Positions 49,540-60,619 are shown, counted from the stretch's first letter. The stretch: DNA of 64,000 bases from Byssochlamys sp. IMV 00236 (GCA_001931875.2 MSJH02000815.1:434001-498000); one strand, 5' to 3'. Notes: generated by a model from the sequence alone, not told the origin. Numbers and translations: made by a program.

Positions 49540-50290
49540 ACGCCTCCAGGGCGACGTGCAGTGGACGGGCTGCTGCTTGCAGCTGGCTGGATGGCAGAGG
49601 CTCCGTGGCACAGTGCTCAATACCCGTCGGAGATTTTTGTACTGTACTTTAGATGCCATTGTTTCGTCGGTCTTATTGATTTAGGTTGGATCTGTACTAC
49701 TCGACACGGCTGAGCTTTTTTCTTTTTCCCATGTTACATGCAAAATTTTCCAGCTATTAGCGATTAAAATTAAATGCATTCGAAACTATATACAGAAGCT
49801 TTATTATTCTTTCAATGTATGTCTTTGTGCTCCTATATGCTATGATAATGTGGCCTTGTAGACGTTGTTAGAAGGTAAACGACAGGCTGGGCAAGTCGTG
49901 GCAACATATCATGTCTTAGGTCACGTTGGTTCCGGGGATAAGATCGTTATCGGTTCCATGCTTTTCCCTCAAGTCTCACGCCGACGCCATATTGACTTCC
50001 TTTTACCAACCAGCATCACTTTCTTTACCTTCACAGAACTAGCACATAGTCCTCCCTCTGACCGCTTTTCTAGACCGTACTCCCCGTCAATCTACTTGAA
50101 ACGGGCCACAGCCTACAGGGACTCTGTCGCCCGCACCGCTTTGCGGAGATCCTCGCGTGCCGCATAACCCCGCAGGTCCTCTGCGTTTGCAACTCTTACC
50201 ACAGGAGCTAGCTTCCACTCTCCCGCACGGGCACCTATCTCTGATATAGTTTACTGTGAGCTTTAGGCCTAGGCCGCTGGTGCAGTCAAA
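49540..50290. other. Intergenic, no gene seen
   Basis: This 750-bp spacer lies between chsB and ubc12, transcribed in tandem. The part up to about 49860 is AT-rich and fits a chsB 3' UTR. One 100-codon open frame (49865-50167) has no recognisable content. Confidence 0.4.
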
Positions 50291-51083
50291 ATGTTGAAAA
50301 TATGGTCAATGGTATGCTCGCAAGACTTCGTGACAGTCGGGGGCGAATCTTCGGATGACTAACAGGTGTTCGTTGTACAGAAGCAGAAGCAGCAACAGGC
50401 TGAGAATGCTGCAGGGGGTGCTGCAAACAAGAAGAAAAAGGTTACAGCTGCCCAGCTGCGAGTACAGAGAGGTGCGTATGATCTCACCTCCCCCCAACTC
50501 TGGCAGCCGTGTGTCTTGAGCCGTTGACATGCTGACATGGCGTTTTATGCATCTATCAGATCTGCAGGAGCTCTCTCTCGGAAGCACGATGAAACTGTCA
50601 TTCCCTAACCCAGACGATATCCTTAACTTCACCCTCACGATCGAGCCTGACGAGGGCATGTATAAAGGCGGCTCCTTCCACTTCAACTTTGCCATCAACC
50701 AGAACTTTCCGCACGACCCTCCCAAAGTCAAGTGCACGCAGAAGATCTACCATCCCAACATCGACCTGGAAGGAAACGTGTGTCTGAATATTCTGCGAGA
50801 GGACTGGAAGCCGGTGCTGAACTTGAATGCCGTGATTGTGGGATTGCAGGTGAGTTTACTTTGCTTGATTCTGTCGATTTCGCAGAACATCATAGCTTCA
50901 ACTAGAATTCTTGCTAACTTGCATCTCTAGTTTCTCTTCCTCGAGCCTAACGCGTCCGATCCCTTGAACAAGGAGGCGGCCGAAGACCTACGTACGAACC
51001 GGGATGGCTTCAAGCGCAATGTGCGGTCGTCTATGGCTGGTGGATCCGTCCGTGGTATACAATATGAGCGCGTGATGCGATAA
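50291..51083 (+). CDS. ubc12: NEDD8-conjugating enzyme Ubc12
   Basis: Four exons (50291-50311, 50381-50471, 50560-50849, 50931-51083) join in phase to 184 residues, as in yeast and animal Ubc12. The enzyme carries the ubiquitin-like protein NEDD8/Rub1 and attaches it to cullins, which activates SCF ligases. The start MLKIWSMKQKQQQ is the Ubc12-specific N-terminal extension that docks on the NEDD8 E1. The E2 core has [19 protein letters not shown], the HPNI motif ([13 protein letters not shown]) and the catalytic Cys112 in [11 protein letters not shown]. The C-terminus reads [20 protein letters not shown] and ends QYERVMR. The first exon is only 7 codons. A second AG lies 15 nt before the chosen acceptor but sits too close to the branch site. 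Confidence 0.96.
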
Positions 51084-51878
51084 TGTTATAAGATTCAAGG
51101 TTAAGTGAAGGAGGCTTGTCCCCAAACATAATCACAGCAGTCGTCGGTCAGAAAACCTCTAGAATAGATGGGAACGGGGAGTAACCGAAAGTTTGACGGG
51201 CGTCCTCATCATTGACAATCGGGGCAGTGGATTTGGAAGCACTCATGTTGTTAGGGAGTTGAGGGGCGTTGATAAGAGACCTAGGAGGGAAAGAGAAGAG
51301 GCGGCTTGGAAGACACTTGCTGTGCTCGACCCGTCACCACGATACTGGCACTTCTATTCTCACCATAGCGTTTCAATGATTGGTACTTACGAAATAGAAT
51401 CGTGTTTATAGTTTTGCTTCGTGTTCTGCGGGCAGAAATGGAATGGGACGATTACATATGGCTGATATGCTTTTTATTGCTCTACTGGACTTCTTTCCGG
51501 GCGAAGATAGTATTGTGGCGTACATACTTTGCAATATACTGGCCTATACGTATCAGAGTTGGTTGTGCAGGCGAGTCATCCGGTCAGGAGCGCATGGAAG
51601 AGGCATTTCCAGCCCTATAGCAGACTAGCATAGCTCCGGCTAGCACAACCAATGCCCCGGATATACGGTGCTACCACGGGAAGAATCGTTAGGAGTATAT
51701 GGGGGAACACCGATTCTTGAACATGTATATATACACAGCGGATCTGGTTCAAACTTCGCATTTCATTCCGTCTGCATCCTTAGGTCTGACTCTTATCTCT
51801 ATGAATCGATCCCGCTTCCAACAACTTAAAAACAGACAATCGTCAAGCGCAGTAGGAACGTCGACTGGAATCGTTCGT
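51084..51878. other. Convergent 3' flanks of ubc12 and cox9
   Basis: This is a 795-bp spacer between convergent genes. Short open frames here have no recognisable content and no RNA gene was seen. Confidence 0.4.
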
Positions 51879-52524
51879 TTAGGCCTTCTGGTTCAGACGC
51901 TCCTGCTCGAGCTTGGCGTAGTAGGTGTCACGAGCGCGGACACGGGGGAGGTGGAAGCCTGTGAGGGAACCGAGTCAGGACCAATTTTTGCAGGTATAGG
52001 TTCGTTTTGAGAACGAGACAAGAAGTGAGGAAAAGAAATTCTCTGATACGTACCGTACCACCAGAGGTAGCCGAAGGTGGTTCCGAAACCTGTTGGTTCG
52101 ACGTCTCTCTGTCAGCAATTGTTTCTCTGAACACCTGAGTTCCCCTCAATTCGAGCATATCCCATATCCCCCATTCCGCATCCTGGACGCCAATTGCACT
52201 CCGTATCGAGATTTCCGAGCCATCCGCTGGTCTTAATCCCATTCAAGGCCATCTCACGCTCAAACGGAACAATAAAGAGGAGGTTCAACTAACCGAAGGC
52301 AGTGGCCAGGTCAAGAACGAGGCCCCGGCGGAGCATCTGTACAAAACACACCGGTCAGTATACACGAAATCCATTCAGAGAAAGAACTGGACCCCCCCAA
52401 GTCTCGTTCCCTGTCCGAAGTGCGCGGCGGGCGAGGCCGGAAATAGGAACCAGACGTGGGCGGGACGGCTATTCAATCAGGGAAAGGGACGTACGCCGGT
52501 GATAGGGGCGACAGCGGTGGCCAT
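51879..52524 (-). CDS. cox9: Cytochrome c oxidase subunit VIIa (Cox9)
   Basis: Four small exons (52495-52524, 52294-52336, 52054-52089, 51879-51958) join in phase to 62 residues, too short and too fragmented to appear as a simple open frame. It matches yeast Cox9, a nuclear-encoded subunit of complex IV in the inner membrane: MATAVAPITGMLRRGLVLDL corresponds to the APITG and RR start of Cox9, followed by the single transmembrane segment (TTFGYLWWYGFHL) and a charged tail RVRARDTYYAKLEQERLNQK. There is no cleavable presequence, as in Cox9. It is divergent from taf8, with 504 bp between the start codons. Confidence 0.9.
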
Positions 52525-53028
52525 TGCGGCGCGAGGTCGTAGCAGACAGGTGGTAGTGCGACGGCGAGAGAGTTGTTTGTGCGAGGGACCGTGTGGTCAC
52601 TGGATGCTATGGAGGGCAGAGAGTCGTCGTAGCAAGAGGGAAGACGAAACGACGTTCTGCTCGCGGAAGAAGCTCTTTAGCGTAAGCGACGCTCCGGGTG
52701 GTGTGAGTGGTGGATGCCTTATGATCCAGGCGACGATCAGGCATGGCATCTAATTGACAGCCATGTTATTAGCAGGGATGGCGGCTACAAGGGGTGAATG
52801 CTAGTCGAGTAATGTATGTCTTCCAGATAGATTCAGGTGTTGCTTTTCCCGTTATAATGCCTATATGGCTCAGATATCGGCCATGCCACTTCAATATTGA
52901 GGCTCTTCGAGAGAGTCAGAGGCTTCCGTCAGGTGTCATCACGTGACATCCAGACGAGCGGCCAGCATCCGCAGCTCCATCTTTCTTCCACGCCAGCATC
53001 GTCATCTCGACTCGCCAGCGCGCCTGTC
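52525..53028. other. Divergent promoter region cox9 / taf8
   Basis: This 504-bp shared spacer has a TCACGTGA octamer at 52939-52946, 83 bp before the TAF8 start. Confidence 0.5.
52939..52946. promoter_or_regulatory. TCACGTGA octamer (bHLH E-box type)
   Basis: A palindromic TCACGTGA lies close upstream of the taf8 start. The same octamer is found 47 bp before the PNUTS-like start and 218 bp before the PRELI gene start. The CACGTG core is bound by bHLH factors such as Cbf1 in fungi; function here is inferred. Confidence 0.45.
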
Positions 53029-54104
53029 ATGCCGTCTGAAGAGCCCGCTATCAAGCGGTCGTCATCCTCTGCGCCAGGAGACTCAGATCAAGCAGTGTCG
53101 AAGCGCATAAAACGACACTACCACCATCATCACCGTCTACAGTATCCTGTCGCGCCCGAGCTCCCGGAGCCTGCGATAACCGATGAAGTATCAGTCGACC
53201 ACTTAATGAACCGATCGATCGGCCAGGTGTTGCGCGAAGTGGGTTTCGATCTGGCTGATCCTGTCGCGTTGGATGGATTCCGCAATGCAGCTGAAGAGTG
53301 TACGCCAGCTACAGAGGTGCAATAGAACGATGTGACCATTTCTGACAGTAGCTTCTAGACATTCTGAGATTCGCGGCATACGTGCGCCAGTCCATGCTTT
53401 CCAGTCGCAGGTTACAGCCTATTCCTCCAGACTTTGAGCATGCCCTTCGACAGAGCTTCGTTAGCGTCGACGACCTGTCTCCATATCTGAAGTCGCTCCC
53501 CGCAGTCGAACCAGTCCGCACACTCTTGCCCAGTCCCCCGCCTGATGAGGATGCATTCACTGCGCTTCCTTCTCTTGGACCTGCACTCAGTGGTGAAGAA
53601 GATCGTGTTCGGAGCGCCTACATCCCGAAACATTTCCCCGAGTTCCCCAGTAAACACACCTACCGACATACGCCTGTTTTTACAGACAGGGAACACGACC
53701 CTCGGAAGATCCGAGAGCGCGCAACGGAGGATGGCCGATTAGGAGAGGAGGCTTTGCGCAAGCTGGCTCGCGCAGCCTTCAAGGATAATCAGCTAGCTGC
53801 AGCTTCACGCGACAAGAAACTTTGGGGACGAAAGAACGAGAATCTGGAGACCATGTTCGAGAAGACGATTAAGGGGTTGGCCAAAAAGGCGCAGAGGAGC
53901 GCCGCCGATGCTGCACCCTCGATGGACATCACTTCTGGCGAACAGAAGCCGCCGCGGCCCAAACTGCCGATCCATTTCGAGCTGGGACCTATCGTGAATT
54001 GCGAGCGAGACTTCTGGCGAAAAACCGCTTCGGCGACAGGAAGGAAAGCCGAGAAAAAGCAGACAGACCAGAAGGATGCGGTCATGGCGACCGTGGAGGG
54101 CTGA
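53029..54104 (+). CDS. taf8: TFIID subunit TAF8
   Basis: Two exons (53029-53299, 53359-54104) join in phase to 338 residues. TAF8 pairs with TAF10 through a histone fold and links it to the TFIID core. The histone-fold (bromodomain-associated) region is SVDHLMNRSIGQVLREVGFD, then FRNAAEEYILRFAAYVRQSM across the intron, then LQPIPPDFEHALRQSF. The TAF8 signature follows at about residues 178-200: YIPKHFPEFPSKHTYRHTPV. The C-terminal third is basic and helical (LARAAFKDNQL, KTIKGLAKKAQR), with KLPIHFELGPIVNCER near the end. An in-frame ATG exists at 52897, but that stretch overlaps the TCACGTGA promoter motif and is not TAF8-like, so MPSEEPAIKR is preferred. Confidence 0.88.
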
Positions 54105-54423
54105 TCCGCGATGCAAGCTAGACATGTAAGCACGAGAGTGGTCTGTCGATTTGGACGATGCATGGGCGGCGTTGAAGGCGTTTACAACAAGGTTAAACAA
54201 GATACCCAGGAGATCAATAGTCATTGAGATTCAATATGATTCAATTTAATAGTAGAAAGGCGATGATTGACAATGGGATATACAGAACCAATTCTTCCAT
54301 GTATGTCCTCGCCCAACTCCGCCAGAGAACGCCTTGTATGCAATGTAATATATATACAGTTCATCTCATACGGTGGAAATCACACCGTATTCATGCCTTC
54401 TTTCCGCCCGCATCCCTCCCACC
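54105..54423. other. Convergent 3' flanks of taf8 and som1
   Basis: This is a 319-bp spacer in which nothing else was seen. Confidence 0.4.
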
Positions 54424-54868
54424 TTATGCGATCTTCCCATCTTTGTGTGCGTCTTGTAGCTTCTCCCACGATGTCGTCTCGACTGTTAATCCACCAGCGC
54501 ATCTGCACAGAAACCAGTTAGCTGACTCTTCTGTACCAGACCTGACATATATGCTTCAAATGAAGATCCCAATCCTCTATCCCAAACAACCCAACGCTAG
54601 AATCTACCCAGAACCAAGACGAGACACATCCAGAGCCTGCTCAAACTCACCTCCGGAACAGCCTCAGCACAGGCTTACACACCACCACACCCGGCGACGG
54701 GACTCCCTCCTGCGGTGGATTACACGAGTACTGTAGCATTTCGCGTAACTCGCATTTCTCCAGGTCGACCGGCGGGCCTTTTCGGCGCTTTTCCTTCCAT
54801 CCTTTGTACACGACGTTGACTCGTTCGGGGAGGACTTCTGTCGGGAAGACAGGGACTAGGGGCGCCAT
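54424..54868 (-). CDS. som1: Mitochondrial inner membrane peptidase factor Som1
   Basis: Two exons (54651-54868, 54424-54502) join in phase to 98 residues. The protein fits the fungal Som1 family (mitochondrial export protein), the small partner of the Imp1/Imp2 inner membrane peptidase that removes sorting signals from intermembrane-space proteins. Family features are FPTEVLPERVNVVYKGWKEK, GPPVDLEKCELREMLQYSC and a cysteine-containing end (VVVCKPVLRLFRRCAGGLTVE). The spaced cysteines suggest a twin-Cys import route into the intermembrane space. An in-frame ATG 18 codons upstream (54922) would give a longer start; MAPLVPVFP is preferred because it matches the expected length. Confidence in the family is good from the LEKC-LREMLQYSC block, recalled rather than searched. 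Confidence 0.8.
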
Positions 54869-55040
54869 TGTGCTTTGCGCCAGTTGTTTATCTTTTTGGA
54901 ATAGAGAGGATGGAGATGGCACAATGGGCCTTTGCCTGGTGGGTTCTCAGGTGGTGGTGGGCTGTTTGTGCTGAGGAGTTGAGTCCCGATGCAAGCGCGG
55001 AGCGGAGCGGGAATTAAGATTAAGTTCAGATTAGAGTAGA

Positions 55041-55048
55041 GTAGATGA
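55041..55048. repeat. 8-bp target site duplication (left copy)
   Basis: GTAGATGA is repeated exactly at 55364-55371 on the other side of the element. Confidence 0.85.
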
Positions 55049-55363
55049 TAGGGGTGGTGAATTTCAGAAATTTACTTTTAATTTCATGAAACGTTGAATT
55101 TCGCCCTTTTTTTATCTTCCGAAATTCAATACGCACAGACCAAGTAGTAGATTGCGCTATACCTAAAGAAGATAAATAAGCGGTAGCCTAGATTTGACCA
55201 ATAGATTGTGCTAATTTTAGATGTCTTGAGATATTAAGTGGGTCGGAACTACCACACTAATTTATTAGCGTATTTCAAAATTTCAAAAACTCCTTTTCAT
55301 TTCATTTCAAGACTTTTAATTTCATGAATTTCATGAAATTTTGAATTTCAAATGCCACCCCTA
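55049..55363. mobile_element. hAT-type MITE, 315 bp, with target duplication
   Basis: The element begins TAGGGGTGG and ends with its exact inverse CCACCCCTA, a 9-bp perfect terminal inverted repeat of the hAT kind. It is bracketed by an 8-bp direct duplication GTAGATGA (55041-55048 and 55364-55371), the target-site length typical of hAT transposases. A 17-bp sequence (ACTTTTAATTTCATGAA) occurs in direct orientation near both ends (55074 and 55312), beside further AATTTCA/TGAAATT inverted motifs. The interior is AT-rich and non-coding, so the element must be non-autonomous. Confidence 0.85.
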
Positions 55364-55371
55364 GTAGATGA
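55364..55371. repeat. 8-bp target site duplication (right copy)
   Basis: This is the right copy of GTAGATGA flanking the hAT-type MITE. Confidence 0.85.
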
Positions 55372-55552
55372 TCGATATCAGTCACTCACCTAGCTCCGCT
55401 AACACAAATCAACAATTAGATTCACCGTATCGGATGAAACATTATTGATATAAGTCATGACTATACTCAAGATGTGCCACGTCGATTGACAATTCCTGGA
55501 TCGTTGAGTCCACGGGGGCTAGCTATGCAGTTTTTGTGGGAAACATCCAACT

Positions 55553-56974
55553 ATGGCGGCCAACTTCGGGGAGAGATTACTAGCAGAAGTGAGAGAAGAG
55601 ACGCTTGATGAGGTATGTTATAGGCTACCTTATACATATATTGCCATTTAACCGACCATTATACAGTTTCTGCATGACCTGAGAGCTTTTCAACCAGACA
55701 AAGGCGATGAAAGGTCGTTTTTCTTGGGTGTAAAGGAGCTGGATGAACTCTTGGAGCTCTTCCTCCCTACACCGGCGTCTGCTGCGACGGCCATTGAACC
55801 ACCACGGACACAGATTCCTGCATCTACATTTGCAGGGTTTGATGCTGGCTACGACAATGAATTACCTGCAGGCGCTGCAGGTTACGAGGAACAGAATGTA
55901 GATGAGTACGGAACGGACGTTCCTGTCCCAGTTCCTACGCCTAGACCTACACCTATTCCGAAGAAAAAGCAGCCAGTGGTAGAAATCACCAGTCCTTCCT
56001 CTGCAGCGGGGAAGACGCAACTGCTTTATTATTTGACTGCCGTGGCTATCCTGCCATCATCCTATCATGGAAGAGACCTGGGTGGGTGTGATGCTGCTGT
56101 CGTGTACTTTGATACTGACGGGCGATTCGATGCCAATCGTCTCGGGGACATTGCTTCTGGCATCATCCAGGAGAGGCTGAAGGCATCGTCTTCAAATCCC
56201 GCTGATATGATATCTATGGAGGAAAGAAAGGCGGAAGGAGATGACATCAATGCCCACGATATCAACGAGCTCGTTTGCAACGCTCTCCAACATGTCCACG
56301 TCCTTCGCCCACAGTCATCATCATCTCTTCTAGCGACGCTTCAACAACTGGATGCTTACCTTTTAGACGTCTCCCGTCACCACTCTGCAACACGTCCTCT
56401 CCACGCCATCTTCATCGACAGCGCGAGTGCCTTCTTCTGGCAGGATCGGTTGCGTGATGAAGTCGCTAGGACAGAAGAGATTGGGCGTCCCGCAGCAGAG
56501 ATCGATAGAGACCGTGAGCAGGGGCGCAGTTTCCATCTCGCGGTGCTGTACCGCCGGCTGGTAGTTGAACTGCGGCGGCTTCAAGCAATTTTCGACTGTG
56601 CAGTCGTATATACCACATGGGGTCTATCTCGTACAAAGAGCTCTTCCGACTACGGTCCTACGTCGTCGTATTCTGGATTCAGACCTCATCTTCCTCCACC
56701 GTGGGGCACATTTCCTTCTCTGCGTTTGGCTGTCCAGCGAGAGCCGGTCCGACGCTTTCCTCCTGAGGCAACCATCCAGGAGGCGGAGCGAGATGCGCCA
56801 TTACGGCAAGAAGTCGTGGCTCGTGGCAAGTTCTGGGCATGGGTAGATACCTGGGGACGAGAGGAGTGGCCACGTCGGATTGTGGAAGGGCTGGAAAGGA
56901 GAAACGGAGGGAGATTTGCCTTCTGGGTAAGCGATAAAATAGTTATAGGGGAGGATAGTGATCATCCCATGTGA
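55553..56974 (+). CDS. Rad51 paralogue, XRCC2-like
   Basis: Two exons (55553-55612, 55667-56974) join in phase to 455 residues. The RecA-like fold fits the XRCC2 group of Rad51 paralogues, which assist Rad51 in homologous recombination. A short N-terminal region (RLLAEVREETLDE) leads to GVKELDELLELF. The Walker A region reads SPSSAAGKTQLLYYL: the GKT is intact but the first glycine of the usual GxxxxGK[ST] is replaced by proline. Downstream are AAVVYFDTDGRF, the Walker-B-like strand HAIFIDSASAFFW, and AIFDCAVVYTTWGL. Long insertions between strands (about residues 55-115 and 150-185) make it much longer than human XRCC2, which is usual in filamentous fungi as far as I can recall. It is convergent with the PLP-dehydratase gene. 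Confidence 0.8.
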
Positions 56975-57116
56975 TGTGATCGTGTCTAGTGAAATTTGAT
57001 TCGAATCCTATCGATATATGGATGACGCTCTATCGTCCGATGCTCATGGATATCGTGGATATCAAAATGCTGTCGCCGCCCCAACTTATGCGCCACTTAC
57101 AAGAGAAAAGGCATCC

Positions 57117-58417
57117 CTACTTCGCGGACGCAAACAACTTTCCAATTGCCTCCACTGTTGTGTTACCGCCGCTGAACACGATTCCAACATCCCATCCTTC
57201 TTCTCCCGCCTCCTTCTCGACCAAGCGTCGGAATTCCTCATTGAATAAACACACCGCCAGGCCAACAACGGCACTCGGCTCTACTACGACCTTCATCCGC
57301 TCCAGGACCAGTCGCATCGCGGCCTTGATCTGATCCTCAGTTACCGCATACACGCCGGCCACTTTATTCTTATCCGAGATGACTTCCCAATTGATCACTC
57401 CAACAGGTGTCCGCAGACCATCGGCGATAGTGAGCGTCGAGACGGCCTCAACCCGCTTTCCAGCAGCCAAACCACGGCAACAATCATCTGCGCCCTCAAA
57501 AGAGGGCTCAGCACCGAAGACACGGGTGGTAGGCTTGTCGGAAAACCAGGTAGCCACACCAGCGTTGAGTCCACCGCCGCCAATGGGAGTGAAAACAGCG
57601 TCAAGGTGGGCTCCAGCCTCATGCGCAGATAGTTTCGGGTTTGCCTTCACCAACTCCGCATATTGCGCCTCAAGCTCTATACCAACAGTTCCCTGACCGA
57701 TAATGATATCCCGGAAGTCATACGGCGGCACAAGAATGGCACCTGTTTCTTTCTGAACAGTAGCCACGACAGCCTCACGCTCCGGGGCCGTTGAGCCGGA
57801 GAAGATCACGCGAGCACCGAGTGATTGTGTGCCAGCGATCTTTGACGGGGTCGAAATACTGGGCATGACAATATGCGCGGGGACATTAAGCGTCGAGGCT
57901 GCGAGTGCGAGGGCTTGTGCATGGTTTCCTATTTCAACGCAATTCATCCAGTCAGTTTAGAATAAGATTTCAATAATAACCACGCGGCGCATAACCATAT
58001 ACGACGACTATCATTATATAGCTCCCCCAGCCACCCCCCAAAAAAACCAAGTGAAAAAATAAAACCAGATAAACAACCCATCATACCTGAACTATGCGTA
58101 ACAACCCCTCTCCTCTTCAACTCCTCCTCCCCAAGCTCATCACGCAATCTCAGAACGGCATGAAATGCCCCCCGCGCCTTAAACGCTCCAATGCGCTGAT
58201 AATTCTCGCACTTGAAAAAGAACCGGATCCGAGGCCGCGCGGGCTCTTGGCCTTCGAACGGCGTACCCGCGAGAGCGGACGGATTCTGCGGAGTCGATGC
58301 GATCGTGTTCAGTGTCGAGCATGTTAGGACGGGTGTCTTGTGGATGTATGGCTGGATGAGTTCGTGAGCGGCCTTCACGGAGGCGGGGGTGAGGGGGCGC
58401 GCGGGGTCGGAGGACAT
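57117..58417 (-). CDS. PLP-dependent serine/threonine dehydratase or serine racemase
   Basis: Two exons (58087-58417, 57117-57928) join in phase to 380 residues; the intron is 158 nt. It is a fold-type II PLP enzyme. The Schiff-base lysine lies in NYQRIGAFKARGA, followed by the substrate loop HSSGNHAQALA, and the phosphate is gripped by the glycine loop PIGGGGLNAG. Later blocks are FGAEPSFEGADD and TIADGLRTPVG, and the end region has VVEPSAVVGLAV and IVFSGGNTT. The absence of an ACT regulatory domain separates it from the biosynthetic Ilv1-type threonine deaminase. The closest families are serine racemase, threo-3-hydroxyaspartate dehydratase (yeast Sry1) and catabolic serine/threonine dehydratases; the substrate cannot be decided from sequence alone. 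It lies in tandem with ilv5, but its role in branched-chain synthesis is not implied. Confidence 0.88.
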
Positions 58418-58780
58418 GGTTTGGACGTAGTTAGGTAAGAGGGTTTTAACTATATCGCTTTCACTGTGGTTCTGCGAGGGATGGTTATCTGATTTCTAAT
58501 TGGGGATATATGACTGGGGAGATCGTGAAGAAAGAGGGTTTGCGGGGAAGGGAAACCGATAATAATTACGGGAGGGAGATTATGGTAAATGAGGACCCGA
58601 TGGTTTGGATCTCTAGACTCTAGTAGACACAGATGTGGAGACAAGCGCTAATACAAACCGGAGATAAGAAGAAGTCTACGAGTCTACGCAAAGTGGGAAA
58701 TACGAAGAAAGACAAATTGGAAGATGATAATAGATCGTACATTAACTTTTTTTCGTCACGGTATCCTAGTATTACATAGC
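58418..58780. other. Intergenic, no gene seen
   Basis: This 363-bp spacer is the dehydratase-gene promoter and the 3' flank of ilv5. Nothing further was recognised. Confidence 0.4.
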
Positions 58781-60036
58781 TTATTTCTGGTTCTCGGGAC
58801 GGAGAGAGCGAACAGCCTTTCCGGCGCGCCAGATCTCCAGATCACGGATGTCCTGCATCTCCTTCTCGTACTTCTCACGGTAGTCGGGCTGAGAGTTGTA
58901 GTCCAAGCTGCGCTGGGTCTCAGTGCCGTCACGAACGCTGTCGTACAGCTCGTTGAACAGAGGCTTCAGGTTCTCCTTGAAGCGGCTGGACCAGTCGATA
59001 GCACCACGGCGGGCGGTGGTCGAGCAGGCAGCGTACATCCAGTCCATACCGTTGGCACCGATCAGAGGGTACAGGGACTGGGTGGCTTCCTCAACGGTCT
59101 CGTTGAAGGCCTCAGAGGGGGAGTGACCACGCTCGCGGAGGACCTCGTACTGAGCAAGGAACATACCGTGGATACCACCCATCAGGCATCCACGCTCACC
59201 GTAGAGGTCAGAGTAGACCTCCTTCTCGAAGGTGGTCTCGTACAGGTAGCCGGAACCGACGGCGACACCCATGGCGACGGCCTTCTCCTTGGCCTTGCCG
59301 GTGACATCCTGGTAGACGGCGATGGAGGAGTTGATACCACGGCCCTCACGGAAGAGAGATCGGACGGTACGACCAGAGCCCTTGGGAGCGACGAGGATGA
59401 CATCAATGTCCTTGGGGACATCGACCTTGGTGAGGTCCTTGAAGACGGGGGAGAAACCGTGGGAGAAGTAGAGGGTCTTTCCCTTGGTCAGGAGAGGCTT
59501 GATGGTGGGCCAAGTCTCACTCTGGGCGGCATCGGAGAGGAGGTTCATGATGATGGTACCCTTCTCGATGGCAGTGTTGACATCGAACAGGTTCTTGCCG
59601 GGGACCCAGCCATCCTGGATGGCCTCCTTCCACGAGGCACCATCCTTGCGGACACCAACGATGACATTGAGACCGTTGTCACGGAGGTTGAGACCCTGGC
59701 CGTGACCCTGGGAACCGTAGCCGATGAGGGCGAGGGTGTCGTTCTTGAAGTAGTCCTGCAGAGAGTCAGTCAGCTTTTCATTGCTTCGATTGCGTTTCTG
59801 GGTTGCTGGCATTGCACACTCACATGGAGCTTCTCGCGGGGCCAGTCCTCACGCTCGTAGACGGTCTCCTTGGTGCCAGCGAAGTCGATGGTCTTGACAC
59901 CACGGGTGGCCATAACCGGGGCCACACGAGGAGTCACCGTCGCCAGCGACGGACGAGGGAGCGCTGCCGTCATGACGGAGCGAGGAGCAGCAACGCGCGA
60001 CAGACGCAGAGCGCGGGAGAAACCTCTGGCAGCCAT
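58781..60036 (-). CDS. ilv5: Ketol-acid reductoisomerase, mitochondrial
   Basis: Two exons (59824-60036, 58781-59755) join in phase to 395 residues. The enzyme (acetohydroxyacid isomeroreductase) makes the dihydroxy-acid precursors of valine and isoleucine using NADPH and Mg. The N-terminus is a typical mitochondrial presequence, rich in Arg, Ser and Ala without acids (MAARGFSRALRLSRVAAPRS). The Rossmann part has LALIGYGSQGHGQGLNLRDN, and then NLLSDAAQ, FSHGFSPV and VILVAPKGSGRTVR. The C-terminal knotted domain has the Mg ligands of the family in EVYSDLYGERGCLMGGIHGM and NETVEEATQSLYPLIG. It is highly biased toward C-ending codons, as expected for an abundant protein. Confidence 0.97.
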
Positions 60037-60619
60037 TGTGAAGGATGGAATTGATACAATTGAGGGGAGATTGAAACGAAGAATCAGACTGGGAAACGGG
60101 GACGATGAGTCTTCTTATAAGAACGAGCGCGACGACAACGAAAAATGGAGAGGAAGCGGACGGATCAGGTGATTCCGGAGTTGGACTGCTTCTCCCCGGC
60201 CGATGTCGGATGGCAGTCAGCTGATCATAAGAAGAATCAGAATCAGAATAAAAATAAGAAGAAATAAGAGAGAAAATCATCCAGACGGCCAAGTCGAAGA
60301 GAGATACTTAGTACTACTACTATAGAGCACGGATGTCGAAGCAGCCAGCAGTGTAATTTATTGATTTATTATTGATCGATTGACCTCCAAGATAGACATC
60401 AGATGTGCGTTGCAACATGCAACATGCTGCTGTGCTGCGGCTCTGCTCAGTGACTCGCTGTCGTGCACTTTCCACCACTTTTTCTCTAAAATAATAAAGT
60501 CTTTCCATCACCTCGAACATCCACCTACGTCACGACTGATCTACATCTCTCCATCTTTCCGTCTCTCTCTATATATCTGAAGGGATAGAGAGAGAGATAG
60601 AGAGACTCTACAGCATGCC
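60037..60619. other. Divergent promoter region ilv5 / AlkB-fusion gene
   Basis: This 583-bp spacer has a TGACTC half-site at 60451-60456, a possible partial amino-acid-control (Gcn4/CpcA) element, and CT-rich tracts near 60560-60605. Both assignments are weak. Confidence 0.4.

Larger units (their letters stand above)
54869..55552. other. Intergenic region containing a MITE
   Basis: This 684-bp AT-rich spacer between divergent som1 and the XRCC2-like gene is mostly taken up by the hAT-type element at 55049-55363. No gene was seen. Confidence 0.5.

Noticed and set aside
52897..53028. In-frame upstream start for TAF8
   Set aside because: It overlaps the TCACGTGA promoter motif and adds sequence not seen in the TAF8 family.
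58724..59860. 378-codon plus-strand open frame
   Set aside because: It is the antisense of the strongly codon-biased ilv5 gene, whose translation is unmistakable.
57117..60036. Dehydratase plus ilv5 as a branched-chain amino-acid cluster
   Set aside because: The dehydratase lacks the ACT domain of biosynthetic threonine deaminase, and tandem orientation alone does not show a shared pathway.
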